The position numbers and the translations under genes are program-made. A stretch of 64,000 nt of DNA, taken from assembly GCF_026151205.1 (NCBI RefSeq), contig NC_087078.1:6773675-6837674 (forward strand), read 5' to 3'. Shown here in pieces: positions 11,963 through 22,235 of the stretch. A model generated the notes under the pieces. The model had not been told where the DNA came from. It saw nothing but the letters and a program-made list of their open reading frames with translations, and did not search any database. The stretch comes from Bolinopsis microptera. Taxonomy: Eukaryota; Ctenophora; Tentaculata; Lobata; Bolinopsidae. Numbering within the stretch: the stretch's first letter is position 1; each line of letters starts with the position of its first letter.

Positions 11963-13897
11963 TTAAGTCTGGGTGGTTAGAGGAGTGTTGACTGGACTCA
12001 AAACATCATACTTAATATATCGTCCAACGTTTCTATCGTCAATTTTCGCCTTCAACCCCCTCATTTTCTCCGTCATCCGTTGCATACACGCCTCCTGCTC
12101 AGGAGCAACAGCCATGTTCTCTCCAAAGATGCCAAGTTTATTCTCTCCAGGGGAGTTGAGGTAGAATCTCTCAATAGGAGAGTACTGTCCCAGGTTATTT
12201 GATATGTTCATGGTAATGAAGTGGATCTCCAACACAGGAAGAGTGTCCAGTATCATATCCATGGTGACATTTGTATCTTGTTTAGGAGGAGGGAGGGTCA
12301 TGCACGAGGGGACATTCGGCGGGAAGGTGTAAGTGGTGAATGACTGGAAGTTGACCGCGCAGTGGAACACAGAGATGTTGACGATGACGCATGTTAGATA
12401 CTCAACTAGCTGTTCTCTATTGGCCATTGATCGTGGAAAACCAGCACCGTTTTCGTAGCCATGGAAGCCAGAGTCAACCAAGTCTTTGAAGACGTTCTGA
12501 AGCTCAAGATCTTTGACGACGTCTTCATCGGAGGGGTATGTCAAATTTACCATCTCAGAGACGTATTCACCGATGATTTTCCAGTGGTCAAGAGTGTCGT
12601 CTCTGTATAAATACTCAGGGATGTCTTCGACACCACGTTTTTCAAAGTTCTTTTCTAGATTCAGGTCCGCGTAATCAAAGGTTTGGTAGTGGTTGTGTAA
12701 AAGTATTTCTAAGCTATCACCTGCTGAGAGGAATAAGGCCAAGGCATTCTGAGCAGGATTTATCAGCACAGCTCTTGCTTGAACATTGACCGCGATTACT
12801 CCTTGAATGTGGGGCTGCAATAACCTAAAGATGGGATGGGCATTTGGCAGGTTTCGGTAAGCTGCTACTGCAAAGATTTCGTTGGTGGCGTGACCTCTAG
12901 CGTAGTGGGTGCAAACAGTATATACGCTCAGGTCAGCACACCTGAACCACATTTTGGCATATAGCCAGGCTAAATGTTCTGGGTCATTCAAATCCGTTAT
13001 ATCAGAACTAGGAGGGGACCACCAAGTTTCGGGCTCCCCATCAGCTCTGTTTTCTAATCGAATAAGAACAGGAACCAACTTTCCATCGTCTCTCTGATAC
13101 AAAAGACAATCGGCGAGACACACATACCAAGTTTGTGCTGTTCCGGTCAGCTTTTTGCTGAATGCCCCACCATGAGGGATACCAATTAATTCGTCGAAGC
13201 AAACCTCAAACAAATGTCCTTGTCCTATCACGTCCTGTACGGATTTACCTTCCAATGCGTGGTCGGGAACTGTTCCTCCAGCCCAGCGTCCCTCCAGGGA
13301 TGTTACCCTACTGATAAGCATAGCGTTGGGGCCACACAGCATCTGTCTTCCGAACTCCTCATCCTGACGGAATACTTTGGAAATTTTCAATGCATCAAGG
13401 ACAAGTTCTTTGGGCCATTCCATTTCATCTGATTGCTCTTTCATATAATCTCTGTAATGCTGAAAAGAGTCGGCCTTTTCCTCTTTGTACGTTCCCAAGA
13501 TTTTTTCCTTTATATTTGACAAAACTTTACTTTTAATCTTTGCCAGTCCTTCAGCCCTCAAATCGTTAAAAGCGTCTAATTTTGCTTCCCTAAACTTCAG
13601 AAACCTCGGAAGATTGTCATACTCCATGATGTTCAAATAACCGGGATAAAAATATTCACTTGATTCATTTTTGAAATCATTCCACTGAACCAAGGAGTGA
13701 ATGGTTTGCAAATCTTCTTCTCTTGCTTTGATGATGAAGTCCTCAGTTTCTTGGTGTTTCAGAGTTCCAGCTCCTTCTCGAACGAGAAAATGTGGCGGGC
13801 ATCCCAATTCGGCAACAGTAGGGTTTCCTCGCATCGGGTTATGAGGGTACACAAAGTTCTTGATGGGAAAACGGTAAGGGTCCCGGTTATACGGCAA
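11963..13897 (-). CDS. Animal lipoxygenase, large 3' exon (catalytic domain)
   Basis: A single open stretch of 645 codons encodes the lipoxygenase catalytic domain, which oxygenates polyunsaturated fatty acids to hydroperoxides. Counting from the first codon, iron ligands His331 and His336 lie in THYARGHATNE, and His512 and Asn516 in VFHCAVNF. The flanking AYRNLPNAHPIFRLLQPHI and CMTLPPP are typical of animal enzymes. There is no ATG at the 5' end: the frame opens with TTG immediately after a splice acceptor (gttcgttctag), so this is a downstream exon and the PLAT lipid-binding domain must be encoded upstream (not found). The last residues, YDVLSPVNTPLTTQT, align in length with the usual ending at the iron-binding C-terminal Ile, but here the final residue is Thr. 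A donor-like AAGgtatga follows the stop, so alternative splicing of the last residues is not excluded. Family certain; activity unknown. Confidence 0.9.
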   Translation of the reverse strand: MPYNRDPYRFPIKNFVYPHNPMRGNPTVAELGCPPHFLVREGAGTLKHQETEDFIIKAREEDLQTIHSLVQWNDFKNESSEYFYPGYLNIMEYDNLPRFLKFREAKLDAFNDLRAEGLAKIKSKVLSNIKEKILGTYKEEKADSFQHYRDYMKEQSDEMEWPKELVLDALKISKVFRQDEEFGRQMLCGPNAMLISRVTSLEGRWAGGTVPDHALEGKSVQDVIGQGHLFEVCFDELIGIPHGGAFSKKLTGTAQTWYVCLADCLLYQRDDGKLVPVLIRLENRADGEPETWWSPPSSDITDLNDPEHLAWLYAKMWFRCADLSVYTVCTHYARGHATNEIFAVAAYRNLPNAHPIFRLLQPHIQGVIAVNVQARAVLINPAQNALALFLSAGDSLEILLHNHYQTFDYADLNLEKNFEKRGVEDIPEYLYRDDTLDHWKIIGEYVSEMVNLTYPSDEDVVKDLELQNVFKDLVDSGFHGYENGAGFPRSMANREQLVEYLTCVIVNISVFHCAVNFQSFTTYTFPPNVPSCMTLPPPKQDTNVTMDMILDTLPVLEIHFITMNISNNLGQYSPIERFYLNSPGENKLGIFGENMAVAPEQEACMQRMTEKMRGLKAKIDDRNVGRYIKYDVLSPVNTPLTTQT

Positions 13898-13920
13898 CTA
13901 GAACGAACACCGATGGGACA

Positions 13921-14135
13921 TTAAGACAACATTAAGACACATTAAGACAACAATAAGACAACAATAAGACAACATTAAGACACATTAAGACAAAAATAAG
14001 ACAACATTAAGACACCAATAAGACAACATTAAGACAACATTAACGCAACAAACATCAATAAGACAACAAACGATAAGACAACATTAAGACAACATTAAGG
14101 CATCATGAAGGCAACATTAAAGCAACAAATTCGTT
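13921..14135. repeat. Minisatellite in the lipoxygenase intron (AACATTAAGAC type)
   Basis: Irregular tandem units of the form aagacaacattaagacaaca begin about 20 bp upstream of the lipoxygenase exon acceptor. The array, the intron end and the first few exon bases reappear in inverse orientation at 21720-22112. Confidence 0.85.
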
Positions 14136-14270
14136 TAAGACAACAAATTATGTATAACAGTATAACACTATTTCTTCGAATATATTTTACTTTGTCAAAT
14201 TATATTTTACTTCATCAACTGAGTTAGAGTAATACGAAATTGTGTGACTTTTATGTTTTACTTCATCAAC

Positions 14271-14611
14271 TGTTCTTAAAAAGTATGATAGAATATAGAA
14301 AGCAAAATAGTTTACTGCTCGAAAGTTTAACTGTGAAAGAATGGTCACCGTATAAAAAACGTAAATAAAACAATGTGAATATAGCCATAGGAGGCCGAGT
14401 TGCAGAAAGACTTGCGACCCAAGACTCTTAGTCTTACTGAACCTCCAGGGATCATTATTTCAATAAAAGAATAAAGCGCCGCTATCATCTATAATTCGAT
14501 TGGAGCAGCAATAAATAGACAAACAAACTCGGTCTTATCCATAACCCTAGTTTGTGCAAGGATTAAAATAATAATAATAATTAACTTGCAATAGAGTGGA
14601 AAATGAACATA
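14271..14611 (+). repeat. 341-bp direct duplication, copy 1
   Basis: This block from tgttcttaaaaagtatgata to aatgaacata is repeated at 15284-15624 with only a few substitutions. Both copies include the same AT-rich tail (ataataataataattaac). The spacing is 1013 bp. Confidence 0.95.
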
Positions 14612-15004
14612 TATGCAACAATAAAAATGCAAATTCAATAAACGAATTATTCGTTATAATTGTTAGGCTGCAAGCTTGGCTACCCCGTACTCATAAAATA
14701 ATCCACAACCTTCTAGAATATTCTGAGCGGCTTACTATCGGGTGGCACCGTCTCTCTGCCGAATCTCAGTAATTGTAAACAACGAAGCCTCTATTTCACA
14801 GCCAATGAGCGGGCCTATGAAGGAAAGATCTCAAGTTGAGAAGGTGAAAGACATTTTTCCAAATACAGGGTGTACCACTACCACAGACAGATTAACCCAT
14901 TAGTGATGATAGGGTTGTTTACGGCCTTTCTTTTTTAGAGGCTATAGATGACAAACAAAAATATTTGATTACACAAATTTTATGCACAGTAGGGTCGGCG
15001 GGGG

Positions 15005-15021
15005 CCTTCGTTACGCCACTG
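15005..15021. mobile_element. hAT-like element terminus, inverse of 11184-11200
   Basis: CCTTCGTTACGCCACTG is preceded by a GC-rich patch (gggtcggcgggggc). It is the exact reverse complement of the end at 11184. Confidence 0.55.
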
Positions 15022-15283
15022 GACTCTCACAGTCACGGTGATCTGCCTTTCAAACATTGATTAGGTTAACAATAACGAGGTGTCGTACGTCACCTCAAGA
15101 TCAGGTAACAGGGAGCTGACCAGGCCAGAACCCAATTGACTGGGTCTGCAGATGTCACGTGATTATGAGCCTTAGGTCACGTGACTTTGACGACATCAGA
15201 GCTTGTTCTCCGTTTTCCACTCATTGAACCAGGACCCAGGTGAGCTCACATGCTTGTGAATGTGGAATGTGATTGAATGTATG

Positions 15284-15624
15284 TGTTCTTAAAAAGTATG
15301 ATAGAATATAGAAAGCAAAATAGTTTACTGCTCGAAAGTTTAATTGTGAAAGAATGGTCACCGTATAAAAAACGTAAATAAAACAATGTGAATATAGCCA
15401 TAGGAGGCCGAGTTGCAGAAAGACTTGCGACCCAAGACTCTTAGTCTTACTGAACCTCCAGGGATCATTATTTCAATAAAAGAATAAAGCGCCGCTGTCA
15501 TCTATAATTCGATTGGAGCAGCAATAAATAGAGAAACAAACTCGGTCTTATCCATAACCCTTGTTTGTGCAAGGATTAAAATAATAATAATAATTAACTT
15601 GCAATAGAGTGGAAAATGAACATA
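15284..15624 (+). repeat. 341-bp direct duplication, copy 2
   Basis: This is the second copy of the block at 14271-14611. It ends exactly where the palindromic CCTTATCGGAC element begins (15622), so the element's insertion and the duplication edge coincide. Confidence 0.95.
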
Positions 15625-15717
15625 CCTTATCGGACCTTATTTGGACGGATATTACTTGAACGCTGGAGGCCCTAGCGTTCATTTTAATGTCCGTCCAAAT
15701 AAGGTCCGATAAGGTAT
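15622..15717. mobile_element. Palindromic MITE, CCTTATCGGAC family (complete short copy)
   Basis: This 96-bp near-perfect palindrome opens ATACCTTATCGGACCTTATT and ends with the inverse. Its arms each contain a CC(A/T)6GG box (CCTTATTTGG). The centre carries attacttgaacgctggaggc. Related ends occur at 34060, 42882, 48415 (inverse), 51136 and 52660 (inverse). Confidence 0.85.
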
Positions 15718-15764
15718 GCGAAATTGAAGAAATAAAACTATAGCGGGAAAATGGGCGATTAGGT

Positions 15765-15880
15765 TTGGCCTCTATACGGCCACTATACGGCCTCTATATA
15801 GATTTTATACAGCCACTATACGGCCTTTATCTGGCCTTTATACGGCCACTATACGGCCACTTAAAAGATATTTTACATGG
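15765..15880. repeat. Short tandem repeat, CACTATACGGCC type
   Basis: Six or seven irregular copies of (c)actatacggcc and ctttatacggcc are present. No coding sense. Confidence 0.75.
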
Positions 15881-16196
15881 CCTTTATAGTTCGGAATATG
15901 GGCCTAATGAGTAACTAACAATTAAATAATTAAGTTAATTAGTCGTGATAATTGGAAATTATTCCGATTAACTTGTGGTCTTTACAATTATTGGGCAATT
16001 AAAACTTCATGAAGGTCACGGGTGCTAAGCGACAAAAGTTGCGGGCAACGATTTCCTGAAGGCTAGTGAAAAACCCGTGACAATCAGATGTTTGCAAGCA
16101 GAGCTAGACGTTAGACATTATAGACACACGCTACACATGATCTCAGCTATACTATTATGAGTATTTATGATTTAATTTGAAGATCAAAATGCTTAC

Positions 16197-16946
16197 CAGG
16201 GCATGTAGGTATATCACAGTCATCGTAATTATTGTTAGGATCGTCCGGATCAATAACATAACACCAGGGGTCTGGTGAACTGAGGAAAATTACGACTTAT
16301 GAATTATAATGAAGAATTTCTAAAAGTAAAATAAAGAAATTTCTCAGATCATTTATATTCCAAAGCCCCTTCATTGCAGTTTTATTGTAGATTTAACTTA
16401 AATCTACAATAAATGTTTGTGCCCTTACCTTGTGCTCGACTTGATAGCAATGATTATGGACCACTACCAGATATCAGATATTGAAGACTTACCCGGCTGG
16501 ATTTCTGCAATAGTTCTCTAGCAGTCCTGCATCAGGGTAACTGAAAATGTTTTTGTAATGAGATATTTTTCTAAAGTAGGTAGTGTTGTGGATCGTAACT
16601 AACAATTTGGCTTCTGTCGAGAGCCCTTTCAGAAACATTTCGAAGTTTGGGTGTAAAATTATTTAGGACGCTCGATTAAATAAAGTACATGTCTCATCTT
16701 CCAAAATCCGAATAATCTAGATAAGAATAAATCTAAATCTGGATTATGCCGTATTGTGGCCGCCTGTGGGTGAGACTAGCTTATACCTGTTGTGCCTTAG
16801 AAGCACAAAAAAAACTTACTATGAAAACTCATAATCAGCTATTTCAGAGTCCCATCTCCTGCAGACCAATCCTGTTGCTGAGTTAGATACAGTTCCCCTG
16901 TAGTCTATTCCTTTCACATCCGCTTTATCAACACACTCGTCTGGAG
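16197..16946 (-). CDS. Kringle-domain gene, three internal exons
   Basis: Minus-strand exons about 16946-16820, 16540-16493 and 16279-16197 join in phase into one complete kringle. They carry gtaagt, gtaagt and gtaagc donors, and acceptors ttttcag and cctcag for the second and third exons. The translation contains ECVDKADVKGIDYRGTVSNS, then GLVCRRWD, GLLENYCRNPAG, PDPWCYVIDPDD and YDDCDIPTC. That is the six-cysteine kringle pattern with its hallmark NYCRNP and PWCY blocks. Kringles are extracellular disulfide-bonded modules that bind proteins or lysine and occur in secreted proteases and receptors. The first exon may start at 16946 or 16940, since two AGs are close together. The third exon ends in phase 1, so the gene continues toward lower coordinates, and the 5' end lies beyond 17 kb; neither was located. 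Confidence 0.8.
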
Positions 16947-16976
16947 CTGGAGTTAATCCATTTGTATTCTTTTTAG

Positions 16977-17583
16977 AAACGTTGATAATGCTCCAGCAAC
17001 CCCTCCTCCAGCAGCTCCAGTGACCCCTCCTCCAGCAGCTCCAGCAACCCCTCCTCCAGCAGCTCCAGCAACCCCTCCTCCAGCAGCTCCAGCAACCCCT
17101 CCTCCAGCAGCTCCGGCGACCCCTCCTCCCGCAGCTCCGGCGACCCCTCCTCCAGCAGCTCCAGCAACCCCTCCTCCAGCAGCTCCAGCGACCCCTCCTC
17201 CAGCAGCTCCAGCGACCCCTCCTCCCGCAGCCCCAAATACACCACCTCCTCCAGCAGCTCGTCGGACACGAGTGAGGAACATCAGCATTGACGGAGCTTT
17301 GGTTGAATACAGGACAGTACTCAACTTGACCATCAACGGGAAATCTCTTTCAACAGTCCTAGAAGAAACAGGCATCTGTCGATCGCACTTCTACAGAAAA
17401 AGGTGCATTGCAGAAGCAGCACTCGTGGACAGACAATCCCTTGAGAGCTCGTTCCTGCAGCTACGTAAAGTAACGCTCCAAACCGTATACCCAGCGGCAA
17501 AAGATATCTGCAACAGAAAACATAGAGACCTAACACGCCTTTATGCTCAAGGAAACGCCCTGAAGCCTGAAACTCGTTATTAA
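16977..17583 (+). CDS. Terminal exon: Pro/Ala octapeptide repeat plus basic HTH-like tail
   Basis: A strong plus-strand acceptor (tttgtattctttttag) precedes this exon, which stays open from 16957 to TAA at 17581-17583. It begins with about nine copies of a 24-bp unit encoding TPPPAAPA, then continues as about 105 ordinary residues. These include TRVRNISIDGALVEYRTVLN, then GKSLSTVLEETGICRSHFYR, KRCIAEAALVDRQSLESSF and many Arg/Lys. The segment around LSTVLEETGICRSHFYRKR has the spacing of a helix-turn-helix, but I do not recognise the family. The exon overlaps the kringle gene's locus in the opposite orientation, so it may be a nested gene or part of a transposon. 5' exons were not found. The antisense Gly-rich ORFs over the repeat are shadows. 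Confidence 0.5.
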
Positions 17584-17589
17584 GATATA

Positions 17590-17670
17590 TGTTTTATTCT
17601 ATATTGTAAACCAGTTATTTCAGTATCAATTTATCATCGTTATATTGTAAACCAGTTATTTTATTATCAA
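17590..17670. repeat. Two 35-bp direct repeats
   Basis: The phrase atattgtaaaccagttattt with a following tatcaattt occurs twice (about 17600 and 17642), between the previous exon and the foldback element. Confidence 0.7.
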
Positions 17671-20600
17671 TTTTACCAAAACCCATATTCATGGGTAGAG
17701 TGGACCGCTGCCAGTGTCTCTCTTTCCCAAACAAAATGATATTAATTTGATTGACCGTTCTCAAATGCAAAATGATACCGAGAATGAAATCGGTCGCTCG
17801 CTTTTTCCATTCATTCACGGCTTACGAATTGTAATAAATTTCGATTGATTACATCAGTCAGATGCTGTAAAAATCTCTTTGGGTTGCGTTCGGATCGATA
17901 CCTAGTATTTCGGGGTAACTGTAAGGGTAGTAGTTATTGCTTATTGAATTAGCTGAAGTTTATTGAATCTTTATTGCCGAGTACAGCTGCCTTTGGGTAG
18001 ATCTTCTTAATCTATTACAATTGTAAATGAATGGGAAAAGCGAGCGACCGATTTCATTCTCGGTATCATTTTGCATTTGAGAACGGTCAATCAAATTAAT
18101 ATCATTTTGTTTGGGAAAGAGAGACACTGGCAGCGGTCCACTCTACCCATGAATATGGGTTTTGGTAAAATATCATCTCTTTTTGATTATAATGTCAGGG
18201 TACTTTATAAAGTCGAAATATAAACTGATATCTTCATTAATTAATAAGGAGGAAGTTTCAACGATTTCGAAATTTTCCTTTAAAAACATTTCCTTGTGTT
18301 TAGGTAAGCATATCGGTCGATCACTGACTGAATATGCCACCTAATACTCATTCAAGTTGGCATTAAATTCATATATAATGACATTAAACTGTCGTGGCAA
18401 AGCAGAATTTGTTGGAAATCACGAATGAGCAAAATTCTCACCTTTCGCACGTGCAAACTTTGAGCGGACGTTGCGTGCGCATCCAATATTGAATCGCCGT
18501 AAATTTTTTCATGTAATTGTTTTATATATAGCTTGATAAGCATGCAAAGTTTCAAAGTATTTCAAGAAGAACTGTAATCACAACGGCACTCTAAAGTTGA
18601 CAGAAAATGACGAAAACAGCAATTTTCAGTGATTTTAGCAATTTTCTATCAATTTGGGCGTGTCCCCACGTGTGCAAATTTTCGATTTTCAACTTCAAAA
18701 CTAGCCTAATGCACAATTTATACCTATAGGAAGCAGAACTGAGCTCCTCAACTCAAGGCATGGCCCAACACCAGAGAATACTAAATCGCAAAATTGACGT
18801 TTTTATAAAATAATTCTTCAAAAAAGCACAAACTTCAATGACGAATATCTTTATGAAGGAGCAAGCTAGAAAAACTTTCCGGTAGATTTTCAGAATGCTT
18901 GAACAATTATCTAAGATGAAAATTTCCTCAGATTTTGAATAAAATTACTCCTTAATGGTTTAAAATTAATTTTAAAAGTTATTACTTTGTCAAAAATCAA
19001 GTTTTAAAAACGGTTAACTTGATGACGTCATCAAGGGGTGTTTATGACGTCAAATAATTTTTTTATACAATGTAAACTAAAGTGTAAACAATTTTTTGCA
19101 AAACCTGTGGTCGGAAATGGCTTTATCTTTTATACTTTTGAATCTATGGACAATTAAATACAGGCTACAATTGACTGGCAAAGCGTCTATCCCTGAATAT
19201 GTATGTATATCACAATGCTGGCAAGCATAACCGTTGCCCTTATATTCACAACACTATGTACCCCCTATACTATTGTATCCCCTTTATTGTTTTCCAGGCA
19301 TTAAGACTCATCGAAAGTAGTTCAGCAGGTATATTTAAGTTCAAAACATTCTAATTCAATGTTAAAGATGACAGGAATAAGAAATAGTTATGTGGAGGTT
19401 TTTAAGAAATTTGCGCAAAATACGCGCCAGCATGTTATACGTAATTAGGTAAAAAACCCAAAATCGCCATATTCAGGTGCCTTAAAAACCATGTTAAAAT
19501 CGAGTTAGAGATCTGAAACTTTGCAGAGCGTCTAGACCTTGTCCAAATCGACTGTAAAAAAAATTTCATGTTGCAGGAGTATCGGGAAGTGGGTTTTCTG
19601 GAACCCCTGTTTTACAACAGATTGTCGTGAAGTATAGTATATAATATGTATATATGTATAGACGCTTTGGCAGTCAATTATAGCCTACATTTAAGTGTCC
19701 ATAGATTCAAAAGTATAAAAGATACAGTCATTTCGAACCACAGGTTTTAAAGATAATTGTTTATACTTTAGTTTACACTATATTGAAAAATAATTTATCG
19801 TCATAATCATCACTTGATGACGTCATCAATTTAAGTGTTTTTAAAACTTGATTTTTGACAAAGTAACAACTTTTCAAATCGATATTACACCATTAAAAAG
19901 TAATTTTATTCAAAATCTGAGGACATTTTTATCTTAGATAATTGTTCAAGCATTCTGAAAATCTACCGGAAAAGTTTCCTACCTTACTCCTTCATAAAGA
20001 TATTCGCTATTGAAGTTAGTGCTTTTTTGAAGAATAATTTTATAAAAACACAAAAGTTGTGAATTAGTATTCTCTGGTGTTGGACCATCCCTTGGGTTGT
20101 GGAGCTCAATTTTGCTTCCTAAAGGTCTAAATTGTGTTATAGACTAGTTTTAAAGTTAAAAATCGAAAAGTTGCACACGTGGGGACACGCCCAAATTGAT
20201 TTAAAATAGCTTATATCACTGAAAATTGTTATTTTCACGATTTTTATCAACTTTGGAGTCCCGTTGTGATTCAAGTTCTTGTTGAAATCTTCTGAAACTT
20301 TGCATGCTTATTAAACTATATATTAAATACCACTATGCAAAATTTTGCGGCGATTCAATATTGTATGCGCACGCAACGTCCGCTCAAAGTTTGTACGTGC
20401 GAAAGGTGAGAATTTTGCTCATTCGTGATATCGAATATATTCTGCTTTCCCACGATATTTAAATGGCATTATATATGAATTAAATGCCAACTTGAATGAA
20501 TAAAAAGTGCCATATTCAGTCTGTTATCGACAGATATACCTACCTAAACACAAGGAAACGTTTTCAAAGGTAAAATTTCGAAATCGTTGAAATTACCTCC

Positions 20601-21551
20601 TTATTAATGAAGTTTCGACTTTGTAAATTATCCTGACATTATAATCAAAAAGAGATGATATTTGACCAAAACCCATAATCATGGGTAGAGTGAACCGCTG
20701 CCAGTGTCTCTGATCTTTTCCAAACAAAAGGAAATGATATTAATTTGAGGAACCGTCCGCAAATGCAAATTGATACCGAGAATGAAATCGGTCGCTCGCT
20801 TTTCCCATTCATTCACGGCTTACGAATTGTAATAAAGCTTATTGAATGGGAAAAGCGAGCGACCGATTTCATTCTCGGTATCAATTTGCATTTGCGGACG
20901 GTTCCTCAAATTAATATCATTTCCTTTTGTTTGGAAAAGATCAGAGACACTGGCAGCGGTTCACTCTACCCATGATTATGGGTTTTGGTCAAATATATAT
21001 ATATATATATATCACGACAATCTGTCGTAAAACAGGGGTTCTAGAAAACCCATTTCCCGATACTCCTGAAACCTGAAACTTTTTTTGCAGTCGATTTGAT
21101 CAACGTCTAGACGCCCTGAAAAATTTCAGATCTCTAACTCAATTTTAACATGGTTTTTAAGGCACCTGAATATGGCGATTTTGTGTTTTTTACCGAATTT
21201 CGTATAACAGTGCTGGCGAGTATTTTATGCAAATTTCTTAAAAATCTCAACATAACTATTTTTTATTCCTGTCATCTTTGACATCAAATTAGAATGTTTT
21301 GAACTAAAAATAATTCTGCTTAACGACTTCCGATGAGTCTTAATGCCTGGAAAACTCCTGCCGGAGGCGGCGGCCTTCGGCCGCCGCCACCGGCCGGAGT
21401 GCACGCTTCGCGTGCACAAAAGAGGCTTGTAACGTGTACCAAAGGGGGTATAATAGTAAAGGGGGTATAATAGTAAAGGGGGTATAATAGTAAATGGGGA
21501 ACATAGTATACCCACAATAAATGCAACGGTCGTGCTTGCCAGCACTGTGAT
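17671..21551. mobile_element. Large nested foldback element, 3.9 kb
   Basis: The element is built from three modules. Module A is a 150-bp block ending in aaaacccat and its inverse, forming MITE-like pairs at 17671-18171 and 20667-20995. Module B, about 1.03 kb, is at 18171-19200 and inverted at 19640-20667. Module C, about 430-550 bp, is at 19210-19630 (inverted) and 21005-21551. The unit A-A'-B-C also stands alone at 46127-48090. B carries TGACGTCA-type motifs and a conserved gggcgtgtccccacgtgtg. No transposase is seen, so the element is non-autonomous. The two B arms form an imperfect palindrome of about 2.5 kb around the inverted C. Confidence 0.85.
21353..21425. other. GC-rich double hairpin inside module C
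   Basis: Two perfect stems sit in very AT-rich sequence: GGCGGCGGCC-TTCG-GCCGCCGCC, with a C(UUCG)G-type loop, and GTGCACGC-TTC-GCGTGCAC. The block is absent from the matching positions of the other C copies (19300 and 47980), so it is an insertion into this copy. Confidence 0.8.
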
Positions 21552-21719
21552 TTAACATCAATTTAAATTTCCGACTTTTAACTAGCAGTCCAAAGTATCC
21601 AAAGGTAAATTCAAAAATCTGTGTTTGTGTAATGATCCTACCCTTTTTAACTGCGGCAATGAAATCCCGGCCGTATATTACATATTCTAAACATTTTGTT
21701 GCATTAATGTAGTCTTAAA

Positions 21720-22112
21720 AGAGTTTGTTGTCTTAATGTTGTTTTAAAGAATTTGTTGTTTTAATGTTGTCTTAAATGAGTTTGTTGTCTTAATGTTGTC
21801 TTAATGGTGTCTTAATGTTGTCTTAATTGAGTTTGTTGTCTTAATGTTGTCTTAATGTTGTCTTAATGTTGTCTTAATGTTGTCTTAATATTTTATCATA
21901 TTTTGTTGTCTTATCGGTGTTCGTTGTCTTATTGTTGTCTTATTGTTGTCTTATTGTTGTCTTAATGTTGTCTTATCGTTTGTTGTCTTATTGGTGTTTG
22001 TTGCGTTAACGTTGTCTTATTGTTGTCTTAATGTTGTCTTAATGTTGTCTTATTGTTGTCTTATTGTTGTCTTAATGTTGTCTTAATGTCCCATCGGTGT
22101 TCGTTCAAGTTG
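21720..22112 (+). repeat. Inverted copy of the lipoxygenase intron end plus minisatellite
   Basis: Units such as gttgtcttaatgttgtctta fill this stretch, followed by gtcccatcggtgttcgttcaa and agttgcc. The same order occurs on the minus strand at 14135-13893, across the lipoxygenase acceptor, where the acceptor reads tctag rather than tcaag. Homology stops within the first codons of the exon. Confidence 0.8.
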
Positions 22113-22113
22113 C

Positions 22114-22235
22114 CCAAAACCCATAATTAGGTAGAGTGTACCGTTGCAGTGTCTCCCTTTCCCAAACAAATGGAAATGATATCAATTGGAATAACCGTTC
22201 TCAAATGCACAATTATACCGAGAATGAAACTAATT
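22114..22235. mobile_element. Diverged solo copy of module A
   Basis: caaaacccataattaggtag followed by gtgtctccctttcccaaac and accgagaatgaaac matches module A of the foldback element, with several indels. Confidence 0.75.

Noticed and set aside
11184-15021. Single 3.8-kb hAT-like element carrying the lipoxygenase exon
   Set aside because: The ends match, but no transposase or target duplication is seen and the gene's splice context looks native; two solo ends are simpler.
16953-17375. Gly/Ala- and Leu/Glu-repeat minus-strand ORFs
   Set aside because: Antisense reading of the TPPPAAPA minisatellite.
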